This document shows, piece by piece, positions 1 to 6,309 of a stretch of DNA of 19,003 nucleotides (its first letter is position 1; each line of letters opens with the position of its first letter). Made by a program: the position numbers and the translations under genes. The DNA is from an uncultured Lachnospiraceae bacterium (GTDB lineage Bacteria; Bacillota; Clostridia; Lachnospirales; Lachnospiraceae), in assembly GCA_902783295.1 (NCBI GenBank), contig CACZQT010000366.1, forward strand, positions 1 to 19,003. The letters are read 5' to 3'. Below the pieces are notes generated by a model. That model was not told where the DNA came from, did no database searches, and was given only the letters and a program-made list of their open reading frames with translations.

Positions 1-1317
1 ATCCCATCCGTTCACAGATCCTGTCAAGCATACGATGATACCGGTCCGAATCCGGATTTACATAATCGTCCAGGATTTCCCGGGTCACCTTTTGTCCTTC
101 TTCTTCCTGAATCACCTGCCGCGTAATCAGTTCCATCTCTGAATTCGAGCGGGAAAAGCTGATATACTTGCAGCCGAAAACCAGCGGCGGGCAGGCAGGA
201 CGTACGTGAACCTCTTTGGCACCGCTGTGGAAAAGGAATTCCGTCGTTTCCCGCAGCTGCGTTCCCCTCACGATGGAATCATCGATCAGCAGCATTCTCT
301 GTCCTTCAATCAGTTCATGCACAGGAATGAGCTTCATCCGGGCAATCAGGTTTCTCTGGGACTGAATGGTCGGCATAAACGAGCGGGGCCATGTCGGTGT
401 ATATTTGATAAACGGCCTGGAGAAAGGAATCCCGGATTCATTGGCGTATCCCACCGCGTGCGCTGTACCGGAATCCGGCACGCCCGCTACGATGTCCAGA
501 TCCTGCTTGCCCAGATAATCCCGCCTGGCCATCAGCTTTCCGCAGTCGTAGCGCATCTTCTCTACAGTAACTCCCTCATAGAAGGAAGACGGATAACCGT
601 AATACACCCACAGGAAGGTGCAGATCTTCATCTTTTTACCCGGCTGCACCAGTACGGTCACGCCATCCGGCGTCATCACATCTATCTCCCCGGGTCCCAG
701 TTCTTTATAAGGTTCATATCCAAGGTTCAGATAGGCAAAAGCTTCAAAAGCAGCGCAGTATCCACTCTCCTTTTCCCGATCACCAGCGGCGTTCTCCCCA
801 TCCTGTCCCTGGCCAGATAAATCCCCTGGGGCGTCAGCAGCAGAATGGTCATGGAACCGTCGATCTGTTCCTGGGCATAACGGATACCTTCAATCAGGTT
901 ATCCTTCATATTGATCAGGGCTGCTACCAGCTCGGTCGCATTGATCAGCCCCCCGCGCATCTCCATGAAATGCGTACCGCCGCGCTTCACTATCTGATCC
1001 GTCAGCGTTTCACAGTTGTTGATCTTGCCGACCGTTGTGATGGCATAAGTACCGTGATGAGAGCGTACCACCAGTGGCTGCGGCTCGTAATCGGAAATAC
1101 ACCCGATTCCCAGCTTTCCCTGCATCTTATGGAAATCGCCCTCAAACTTTGTACGAAAAGGAGAATTCTCGATATTATGAATGGCCCGGTCGAAACCATT
1201 TTCTCCGTATACCACCATCCCGGCCCGTCTGGTTCCCAGATGAGAGTGATAGTCTGTTCCGAAAAACAGGTCGAATACAGCGTCTTCTTTCAATGCAGAG
1301 GCAAAAAAACCACCCAT
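1..1317 (-). pseudogene. PurF-like amidophosphoribosyltransferase paralog, frameshifted and cut by the window edge
   Basis: This gene resembles glutamine PRPP amidotransferase, which makes phosphoribosylamine in purine synthesis. The protein starts MGGFF, followed by an Ntn-type glutaminase-like domain (GTRRAG, VGKINN, RDRMGRTPL). After Lys181 the frame breaks at a run of four T on the plus strand (771-774). With one extra A on the coding strand, translation continues open to position 1 and gives the phosphoribosyltransferase domain, including the PRPP loop LLIDDSIVRGTQ (about 257-295). The start is supported by AAGGAG upstream and a promoter at 1383-1411. The N-terminal catalytic Cys of true PurF (CGVFG) is absent: residues 2-5 are GGFF. 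I recall similar Cys-less paralogs from Clostridia and Bacteroides, so real PurF activity is doubtful. The break may be a true mutation or a homopolymer sequencing error. The C-terminus lies outside the window. Confidence 0.85.
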
Positions 1318-1382
1318 GAATGTACTCTCCTTTTTCTTCTTGATGCCGGCTTTTCAACAGTCCGTTCCCGCCCTCGAAGCGT

Positions 1383-1411
1383 AGTATAAGCGAACAGGCT
1401 GGAAAACGCAA
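1383..1411 (-). promoter_or_regulatory. Promoter of the PurF-like gene
   Basis: On the minus strand TTGCGT (1406-1411) and TATACT (1383-1388) are separated by 17 bp. The start codon follows about 65 bp downstream. The -10 is near consensus and the -35 matches 4 of 6 positions. Confidence 0.65.
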
Positions 1412-1444
1412 GAACTTTGGCATACTCATTTCATCTGTAATATT

Positions 1445-1477
1445 AAAAAAGAGAAGGTATGTCTGCACCATACCTTC
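1445..1477 (-). terminator. Rho-independent terminator after tRNA-Ser
   Basis: On the minus strand a perfect 9-bp stem GAAGGTATG/CATACCTTC (1453-1461 and 1469-1477) with a 7-nt loop is followed by TCTTTTTTAA. It lies about 8 nt beyond the 3' end of the tRNA and ends that transcript before the purF-like promoter. Confidence 0.9.
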
Positions 1478-1485
1478 CCCGATCG

Positions 1486-1573
1486 CGGAGAGTGTGGGAT
1501 TCGAACCCACGTGCCCGGAAACGGACAACCGCATTTCGAGTGCGGCTCGTTATGACCACTTCGATAACTCTCC
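1486..1573 (-). tRNA. tRNA-Ser, anticodon CGA
   Basis: This 88-nt tRNA gene decodes UCG. The acceptor stem is GGAGAGU/ACUCUCC with discriminator G. The anticodon arm is CCGCA-CUCGAAA-UGCGG, which puts CGA at positions 34-36. A long variable arm (GUCCG..CGGGC) marks a class II serine tRNA, and the T arm reads GUGGG-UUCGAAU-CCCAC. The 3' CCA is not encoded. It has its own promoter (1609-1637) and terminator (1445-1477), so it appears to be a single-gene unit. Confidence 0.96.
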
Positions 1574-1608
1574 CTGTAAATTCCGTCCGGACGAGCCGAA
1601 CCTGACAC

Positions 1609-1637
1609 AGTATATCACAGTCCGTGATAAAGCACAA
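1609..1637 (-). promoter_or_regulatory. tRNA-Ser promoter containing a palindrome
   Basis: On the minus strand TTGTGC (1632-1637) and TATACT (1609-1614) are 17 bp apart. The tRNA 5' end is about 35 bp downstream. A perfect inverted repeat TATCAC-N5-GTGATA (1613-1629) fills most of the spacer and touches the -10. A second palindrome, CGTCCGGACG (1584-1593), lies in the transcribed leader. Confidence 0.65.
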
Positions 1638-1645
1638 GAGGAATT

Positions 1646-1674
1646 CGGCCGGGAAAACTTCTTTCTCCCGGCCG
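1646..1674 (-). terminator. GC-rich hairpin after the DUF6465-type gene
   Basis: CGGCCGGGA (1646-1654) pairs perfectly with TCCCGGCCG (1666-1674) across an 11-nt loop, 13 nt beyond the stop codon of the gene ending at 1688. The downstream tract (AATTCCTCTTGTG) is poor in U, so this is a weak terminator or an RNA-stabilising hairpin. Confidence 0.5.
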
Positions 1675-1687
1675 GCTTTCCATTCTT

Positions 1688-2059
1688 TTACAGCGCCACC
1701 TTACCGGTGTTCTTGCCATTGATTACATAGTAGGCAAAACCTTCTTCCGGCTTGATGTACAGTTCCAGAGACTTGATGGTCCCAACGCGATGTCCCTCTG
1801 TCTTGTAGGCTTCTTCTACCTTCTCCAGGATATCGCTTTCCTTGTATTCATTTCCGCCGAACTGAATATAGATTTCCTTCAGGGCCAGCTTCTGTGCCGC
1901 CTTCTTAGCGGTTTCTTCTACCTTCTTCGCCTGGCTCTTGGCACCGGCAGCGGTCTTCTTGGCAGTGGATTTTGCAGCCTTCTTAATCTCCGGAGCAGCT
2001 TCCTTAACCGCTTCTACAGCTTCTTCCAGCATTTCTTTTGCTTCTTCTACGATAGCCAT
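1688..2059 (-). CDS. DUF6465-type protein with Lys/Ala-rich helical N-terminus
   Basis: This is a 123-residue protein of unknown function. Residues 1-20 are acidic and helical. Residues 26-60 are strongly Lys/Ala-rich with AAKK-type repeats, like a histone H1 tail or a phasin-type helix. Residues 61-123 form a compact domain (IYIQFGG, EGHRVGTIKSLELYIKPEEG, AYYVINGK) that I recognise as the small DUF6465 domain of Lachnospiraceae; that name is from memory. There is no signal peptide or membrane segment. The start is fixed by AGGGAGG 9 nt upstream. It is read from its own promoter (2155-2183), which follows directly on rsfS, with a hairpin-rich 95-nt leader. The basic N-terminus makes nucleic-acid binding possible, but that is inference. 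Confidence 0.88.
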   Translation of the reverse strand: MAIVEEAKEMLEEAVEAVKEAAPEIKKAAKSTAKKTAAGAKSQAKKVEETAKKAAQKLALKEIYIQFGGNEYKESDILEKVEEAYKTEGHRVGTIKSLELYIKPEEGFAYYVINGKNTGKVAL

Positions 2060-2154
2060 TGTTAATAATCCTCCCTATATGCCTTATTGCCGCTTCACAG
2101 CGGCCGGTTCTTCCGTGACAAAACACGATACTCTCAGAACCGAAGTCGGAACGT

Positions 2155-2183
2155 ATTGTAACACTTTTCTGTCACAATTTCAA
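2155..2183 (-). promoter_or_regulatory. Promoter of the DUF6465-type gene
   Basis: On the minus strand TTGAAA (2178-2183) and TACAAT (2155-2160) are separated by exactly 17 bp. The -35 starts just after the rsfS stop codon (2185-2187). Each hexamer differs from consensus at only one or two positions. Confidence 0.75.
2156..2177. promoter_or_regulatory. Operator-like inverted repeat in the DUF6465 promoter
   Basis: TTGTGACA-N6-TGTTACAA read on the minus strand forms 8-bp arms with one mismatch. It occupies the whole promoter spacer plus five bases of the -10. A protein bound here would block RNA polymerase. The spacing does not fit the Rex consensus, and no regulator can be named. Confidence 0.4.
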
Positions 2184-2184
2184 G

Positions 2185-2547
2185 TTATTCCTCACCCAGG
2201 ATCTCCTTGGGATCCAGAAACTTTCCATCTCTCCAGATTCTCTCAAGGTCAAACCAGCGGCGGTCTTCCCGGGAAAACACATTTACGACGATATCGCCGT
2301 AATCCATCAGCACCCAGTTTGCGGCTTTATAACCTTCAAGAGAACGGCAGGCAAAACCCTCTTTGTACATTTTTTCCTGGACATTCTCCACCAGAGCCTG
2401 AACATGGCTGGTATTTTCCCCGTTGGTGATCACATAGTAATCAGCGAGGGTGGAGACATTTTCTATATTGATGACGGTGATATCTGAAGCCTTTTTTTCA
2501 TCCAGTGCTTCATAGGCAACCCGCAGCATCTTTTCTGATTCTTTCAT
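2185..2547 (-). CDS. rsfS: Ribosomal silencing factor RsfS
   Basis: RsfS binds protein uL14 on the 50S subunit and blocks joining with 30S when nutrients are low. The 120-residue protein shows the family core in order: SDITVINIENVSTLADYYVITNGENTSH in two blocks, GYKAANWVLMDYGDIVVNVF, then the C-terminal RRWFDLERIW. Length and motifs match the family. I chose the ATG at 2547 because AAGGAGAG lies 10 nt upstream and the family begins here (MKESEKMLRVAYEAL). An in-frame ATG at 2622 has no Shine-Dalgarno sequence and would add 25 atypical residues. It is the last gene of the rplU operon, 80 nt after nadD-yqeK. Confidence 0.95.
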   Translation of the reverse strand: MKESEKMLRVAYEALDEKKASDITVINIENVSTLADYYVITNGENTSHVQALVENVQEKMYKEGFACRSLEGYKAANWVLMDYGDIVVNVFSREDRRWFDLERIWRDGKFLDPKEILGEE

Positions 2548-2627
2548 CAGCAGCGCCCTCTCCTTCCAACTATTTCTGATTTTTATGAAAACGAAGTTCT
2601 GCCAAACGTTTTCACTCAGCATACATA

Positions 2628-3749
2628 TTACGCAGGTGAATCCCCTGCACTCCGATAATAAGTATACGTTTCCATAGACATTCCGTCAATATCCGCGCCG
2701 CATTCCTGAAGATAGGAAAGCGTATCCTCTAAAATACAAACGATTGTTTTGTCCAGATTTTCAAACGCCAGCTTTCGAAGCTCATTCAGCCGGGGTGCCC
2801 TGTCCCTGGAAGGTTCGATATAATCCGCCGTAAAAATGATCTTCTCCAGAAGCGTCATAGCCGGCTTTCCGGTCGTATGCCAGCGGATGGCGGAAAGGAT
2901 CTCCTCGTCCTGGATTCCGTATTCTTCCCGGGCGATCACAGCCCCCAGCGGGGCGTGGGACAGGGCAGAACCCTCTGCTTTTCCACAGTCGTGCAGGATC
3001 CCGGCCAGATAAGCTCTGTCCGCATCCTCCCCCCAGCATTCCGCAAGTTTCCTGGCTGTTTCCGCCACTCCTATCGTATGACGGACACGGGACGGCTTCA
3101 GCCGTTTTTTCAGACTTTCCAGGATTTCTTCCGCTGTTCTGGGCTTTCCGTACAGGCCGTGTTCTTCAATATAGGCATTGACTCCCGGAGACAGGGCCGG
3201 ATGCGGAAGCTTCCCTTCCCGGATCTCCTGTCGTATTCTGGAAGAGGAAACCGGCATGTCGGGCAGTTCAAGCCAGTGTATCCTGGCGCCGAACCGTTCC
3301 TTCAGATAGTCCGCGTCCTTCTGCATCTGTTCCCTGTCCACCAGTTCCGACCGGCCGGCCACAGCCAGCTCCGCCAGCCGGCAGATGACCTCCGGAGCAA
3401 ACCAGTCTTTTATATCGTGCAGCGAATCCGCGCCGATAATAAATACAAAACGATGATCCGGGTAAGCCCGGGTGAGGGTAAGCAGAGTATCCGCCGTATA
3501 GGTATAGCCTGGTCTCCTGATTTCCAGGTCTGAATAAGCGAAGAGAGGGTTTTCCTCTACAACCTTCTTCACCATGGCTTCGCGATGCCTGGCGCTGGTC
3601 ACCTTCCCCCTGACTGCCTTAAAATACGAGTTCCCGGCCGGCATGATCCATACCTGATCCAGCTGCAGTTCCCGGGCAGCAATAATCCCCAGAGCTTCGT
3701 GTCCCCGGTGGATCGGATCAAAAGTTCCTCCCAGTATACCAACCTTCAT
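2628..3749 (-). CDS. nadD: NadD-YqeK fusion: nicotinate-nucleotide adenylyltransferase with HD hydrolase domain
   Basis: The protein has 373 residues and two domains. Residues 1-200 are NadD, which joins ATP and nicotinate mononucleotide to form deamido-NAD. It has the nucleotidyltransferase motif GGTFDPIHRGH (7-17), IIGADSLHDI and the SSSRIR motif (168-173). Residues 205-373 are a YqeK-type HD domain with H224, the HD pair at 253-254 (LHDCGK), H291 and D309 as likely metal ligands. YqeK proteins are known to hydrolyse diadenosine tetraphosphate. In Bacillus the two are separate adjacent genes; here they are one reading frame. AAGGAG lies upstream, and the gap to yhbY is 13 nt, so co-transcription is expected. 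Confidence 0.95.
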   Translation of the reverse strand: MKVGILGGTFDPIHRGHEALGIIAARELQLDQVWIMPAGNSYFKAVRGKVTSARHREAMVKKVVEENPLFAYSDLEIRRPGYTYTADTLLTLTRAYPDHRFVFIIGADSLHDIKDWFAPEVICRLAELAVAGRSELVDREQMQKDADYLKERFGARIHWLELPDMPVSSSRIRQEIREGKLPHPALSPGVNAYIEEHGLYGKPRTAEEILESLKKRLKPSRVRHTIGVAETARKLAECWGEDADRAYLAGILHDCGKAEGSALSHAPLGAVIAREEYGIQDEEILSAIRWHTTGKPAMTLLEKIIFTADYIEPSRDRAPRLNELRKLAFENLDKTIVCILEDTLSYLQECGADIDGMSMETYTYYRSAGDSPA

Positions 3750-3762
3750 GCCTCCGGCTCCT

Positions 3763-4056
3763 TTACGGCAGAGTGATTTTCCGGTTTTCGGGATTCCGGG
3801 CTTCCCGGTAAAGGATGATCTTCCGTCCGATCACCTTTACCCCCTCCGCTTTGGTGGCTTCTTCCAGGCGGGCACAAAGATCCCGCATGTCATCAAAGCA
3901 GTTTTTCTGTACATTGATCTTGATCAGTTCCCGGGCTTCCAGGGCTTCTTCTACGGCTTCCACCACTTCCGGCGTCAGCGTCGATTTTCCGATGTGCACT
4001 ACGGGATCCAGCCTGGAAGCCAGGCCAATCAGATAGCTTCTCTGTTTGCTGGTCAT
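3763..4056 (-). CDS. yhbY: YhbY-type CRM-domain RNA-binding protein
   Basis: This 97-residue protein is a single CRM domain, found on pre-50S ribosomal particles in bacteria. It shows the family start MTSKQRSYLIGLASRLDPVV, the GxxG-like loop HIGKSTLT (22-29) and the central VVEAVEEALEARELIKI helix-strand. Length is normal for the family. AAGGAGG is well placed before the ATG at 4056. It sits 11 nt downstream of obg and 13 nt upstream of nadD-yqeK, consistent with a shared role in 50S assembly. Confidence 0.95.
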   Translation of the reverse strand: MTSKQRSYLIGLASRLDPVVHIGKSTLTPEVVEAVEEALEARELIKINVQKNCFDDMRDLCARLEEATKAEGVKVIGRKIILYREARNPENRKITLP

Positions 4057-4067
4057 GGATTCCCTCC

Positions 4068-5348
4068 TTATTTATAATAATCAAACGCAAGTCCGTACAT
4101 CCGGACGGTATCGCCTTCCTGAATACCGGCTTCTTCCAGTTTCTCCAGAATACCGCGGTCCCGCAGGAACGTCTGGAAAAACAGAAAGCCTTTTTCAGAT
4201 TCCAGATTCGTATATCCCAGCATTTTTTCGATCATAGGGCCTTCGACAACAAATTCACCATCCTCGTTGCGGGATACTTCGTAAGGCAGATCCGGAATAT
4301 CCTCTGCAGGGAAATACTCCCTTTCAAAGAATACCGGCTGCTTACCCTGCTCCTTCAGAAGGCGGTACGCCGCCCAGAGCAGTTCCTGGACGCCTTCCCC
4401 GGTAGCTGCCGAAATGGGATACACAGGAGTTTCCGGCTCAAAGGCTTCACGAAGGCGCTGCACCGGATCCGGCTTTACCTCCGGATCTATGGCATCCGTC
4501 TTATTGGCCGCAATAATCTGCGGAACCTCCAGGAGAGGCATGCTGTACTGCCCCAGTTCCCTGTTGATGGCTTTTACATCCTCTACCGGGTCCCGTCCCT
4601 CCGTACCGGCTGCGTCCACCACATGAATCAGCAGCCGCGTTCTTTCGATATGGCGCAGGAAATCGTGTCCGAGGCCGACTCCCTCCGAAGCGCCGTCAAT
4701 CAGTCCCGGGATATCCGCCATGACAAAGCCCTGTCCCTCTCCCAGGTCAACAACGCCCAAACTGGGCTGCAGAGTGGTAAAATGGTAATTGGCAATCTTT
4801 GGCCTGGCATTGGAAACACGGGACAGGAGGGTAGACTTTCCAACATTCGGATAGCCCAGCAGTCCTACATCCGCAATGACTTTCAGCTCCAGTGTCACCC
4901 AGAGCTCCGGTCCGGGCTGACCGGGCTGTGCGTACTTAGGCGCCTGCATGGTAGCCGTAGCATAATGCTGGTTTCCCGAGCCTCCGCGTCCGCCTTTCAG
5001 GATGACAACCCGCTGGTTTTCCCCGGACATATCCGCAATAACTTTCCCGGATTCGGCTTCCTTCACGACAGTCCCTTCCGGGACTTTCAGGATCAGATCC
5101 TCCGCGCTGGCGCCGTGGCAGCGGCGTTTCCGCCCCTCTTCCCCGTTGCCGGCCACATATTTTCTGCGGTGCCTGTAATCCCCCAGGGTTGTCATTCCCT
5201 TATCTACGGCAAAGACGATATCTCCGCCGTTTCCGCCGTCCCCGCCATCCGGGCCGCCGTCCGGGACATACAGTTCTCTGCGGAAACTCACATGGCCGTT
5301 TCCGCCGTCGCCCGCCTTGATATAAATTTTCGCCTGGTCTGCAAACAT
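4068..5348 (-). CDS. obg: Obg family GTPase (CgtA), late 50S assembly
   Basis: The protein has 426 residues in three domains. Residues 1-158 are the glycine-rich Obg fold (KAGDGGNGHVSFRRE, PDGGPDGGDGGNGGD). Residues 159-335 are the GTPase domain with P-loop GYPNVGKST (165-173), the switch I Thr in HFTTLQP, G3 DIPGLI (212-217), G4 NKTD (282-285) and G5 ISAATGEG. Residues 340-426 are the C-terminal OCT domain, which occurs in Gram-positive Obg. The start at 5348 (MFADQAKIYIKAG) has GGAGG 6 nt upstream. A longer form from 5405 would add 19 non-family residues without a good RBS. A terminator-like hairpin between rpmA and obg may lower its expression relative to the ribosomal proteins. Confidence 0.97.
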   Translation of the reverse strand: MFADQAKIYIKAGDGGNGHVSFRRELYVPDGGPDGGDGGNGGDIVFAVDKGMTTLGDYRHRRKYVAGNGEEGRKRRCHGASAEDLILKVPEGTVVKEAESGKVIADMSGENQRVVILKGGRGGSGNQHYATATMQAPKYAQPGQPGPELWVTLELKVIADVGLLGYPNVGKSTLLSRVSNARPKIANYHFTTLQPSLGVVDLGEGQGFVMADIPGLIDGASEGVGLGHDFLRHIERTRLLIHVVDAAGTEGRDPVEDVKAINRELGQYSMPLLEVPQIIAANKTDAIDPEVKPDPVQRLREAFEPETPVYPISAATGEGVQELLWAAYRLLKEQGKQPVFFEREYFPAEDIPDLPYEVSRNEDGEFVVEGPMIEKMLGYTNLESEKGFLFFQTFLRDRGILEKLEEAGIQEGDTVRMYGLAFDYYK

Positions 5349-5448
5349 ATCTGTCCTCCGGTGGTCCGCCGGCACACACAGCAGAAAATACCTCACACCA
5401 TGCATGCGGCTGCCAGAATCGCCTCGGCGATCCTGTATCTGGTCAGGG

Positions 5449-5480
5449 TTAAAAGAAGCCGGCGTAATAACTACGCCGGC
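5449..5480 (-). terminator. Terminator-like hairpin between rpmA and obg
   Basis: On the minus strand GCCGGCGTA/TACGCCGGC (arms 5472-5480 and 5458-5466) forms a perfect 9-bp GC-rich stem with a 5-nt loop, then TTCTTTTAA. It begins 10 nt after the rpmA stop codon. The interrupted U-tract suggests partial termination, giving more rplU-rpmA message than obg message. No strong promoter is seen between it and obg. Confidence 0.7.
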
Positions 5481-5489
5481 CGGTTGTTT

Positions 5490-5759
5490 TTATTCTTCGT
5501 TCGAAACTCTGGGATAGACAGAAACCTGCTTCTTGTCTCTGCCCTTTCTTTCGAAGTGCACTACGCCGTCAACCTTCGCGAACAGGGTATCATCCCCACC
5601 GCGTCCGACATTCACGCCGGGATGAATATGGGTCCCGCGCTGTCTGTAAAGAATATTGCCAGCCAGAACAAACTGACCGTCCGCTCTCTTTGCGCCTAAA
5701 CGTTTCGCTTCGGAATCTCTTCCGTTCTTAGTAGAACCTACACCTTTTTTATGTGCCAT
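5490..5759 (-). CDS. rpmA: 50S ribosomal protein L27 (bL27), without N-terminal extension
   Basis: The protein is 89 residues of typical bL27, whose N-terminal tail reaches the peptidyl transferase centre: AHKKGVGSTKNGRDSEAKRLG, then QRGTHIHPGVNVGRGGDDTLFA and FERKGRDKKQVSVYP. Most Firmicutes make L27 with an extra MNLQLF-type peptide that Prp protease cuts before AHKKG. Here the ATG sits directly before GCA CAT, the upstream in-frame codons do not encode that peptide, and AGAGGA precedes the ATG. The prp gene usually found between rplU and rpmA is also absent; only 75 nt separate the two genes. Confidence 0.97.
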   Translation of the reverse strand: MAHKKGVGSTKNGRDSEAKRLGAKRADGQFVLAGNILYRQRGTHIHPGVNVGRGGDDTLFAKVDGVVHFERKGRDKKQVSVYPRVSNEE

Positions 5760-5834
5760 GATTTCCTCTTTTCTCTCACTGTCAATGTGAAACGAGATGT
5801 GTGACGATAATGGGATGCCTGAAACTGAAAATGC

Positions 5835-6143
5835 TTACTTCACGATGGAATCGATCTTCAGCTTGGTATAATTCTGACGATGACCGTTCTTCTTGTGATA
5901 GCCGGATTTTCTCTTGTACTTGTAAACGATAACCTTCTTGCCCTTAGTCTGAGCCAGCACAGTAGCCTTGACCTTCGCTCCGGCAACTGTCGGTGCGCCG
6001 ATGGTCAGGTCGCCGTCGCTGACAGCCAGAACCTGGTCAAATTCATAGGCATCGCCTTCTGCCACATCCAGTTTCTCTACGAAGACAACATCTCCTTCGG
6101 AAACCTTATACTGCTTTCCGCCTGTTTCAATTACTGCGTACAT
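5835..6143 (-). CDS. rplU: 50S ribosomal protein L21 (bL21)
   Basis: The protein is 102 residues, the normal bL21 length, and binds 23S rRNA domain V. It shows MYAVIETGGKQYKV, the acidic middle VFVEKLDVAEGD, and the conserved basic end VYKYKRKSGYHKKNGHRQ then TKLKID. I chose the ATG at 6143 because GGAGG lies 7 nt upstream and the family begins with this peptide. A longer in-frame start at 6209 would run through the leader RNA and is not supported. It is the first gene of the operon running to rsfS. Confidence 0.97.
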   Translation of the reverse strand: MYAVIETGGKQYKVSEGDVVFVEKLDVAEGDAYEFDQVLAVSDGDLTIGAPTVAGAKVKATVLAQTKGKKVIVYKYKRKSGYHKKNGHRQNYTKLKIDSIVK

Positions 6144-6246
6144 CTCTGTACCTCCTGATAATACTCGCCAGCTTCGGTGCCCGGCTGACCGGAGACTTTG
6201 GAACCTCACTGCGCGGCCTCGTGCGGCGGCCTTTCGCCGCGCACAC
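6144..6246 (-). ncRNA. Structured 5' leader of rplU, candidate L21 leader
   Basis: About 100 nt separate the predicted transcription start from rplU. On the minus strand the 5' part holds GTGCGCGGC-gaaag-GCCGCCGCAC (6221-6244), a strong hairpin with one bulge. The same 5' arm can instead pair with GCCGCGCA just downstream (6210-6217), so the two stems exclude each other. GGTTCCAAAGTCTCCGGTCAG follows. Firmicutes have a known structured ribosomal L21 leader (Rfam) in this position, thought to give autogenous control. I could not align this sequence to that model. Confidence 0.5.
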
Positions 6247-6252
6247 TAGGTA

Positions 6253-6281
6253 ATAATAACATCCATCCGCATCCACGTCAA
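6253..6281 (-). promoter_or_regulatory. Promoter of the rplU-rpmA-obg operon
   Basis: On the minus strand TTGACG (6276-6281) and TATTAT (6253-6258) are separated by exactly 17 bp. This predicts a transcript start near 6246, about 100 nt before rplU. It is the only strong promoter seen for the six-gene unit down to rsfS. Confidence 0.8.
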
Positions 6282-6309
6282 TAGAAAATCTGTTGATTTT
6301 CAGAGAAAA

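Noticed and set aside
2548..2622. Longer start for rsfS at 2622
   Set aside because: No Shine-Dalgarno sequence precedes it and the 25 added residues do not fit the family; AAGGAGAG marks the ATG at 2547.
5420..5433. Near-palindrome ATCGCC-N2-GGCGAT between obg and rpmA
   Set aside because: The arms are short and the 2-nt centre cannot form a stable loop; no promoter or known operator matches, so it may be chance in GC-rich DNA.
4623..5699. Long rightward open frame of 358 codons opposite obg and rpmA
   Set aside because: It lies antisense to two certain genes, has no RBS or family resemblance, and arises from the codon bias of obg.
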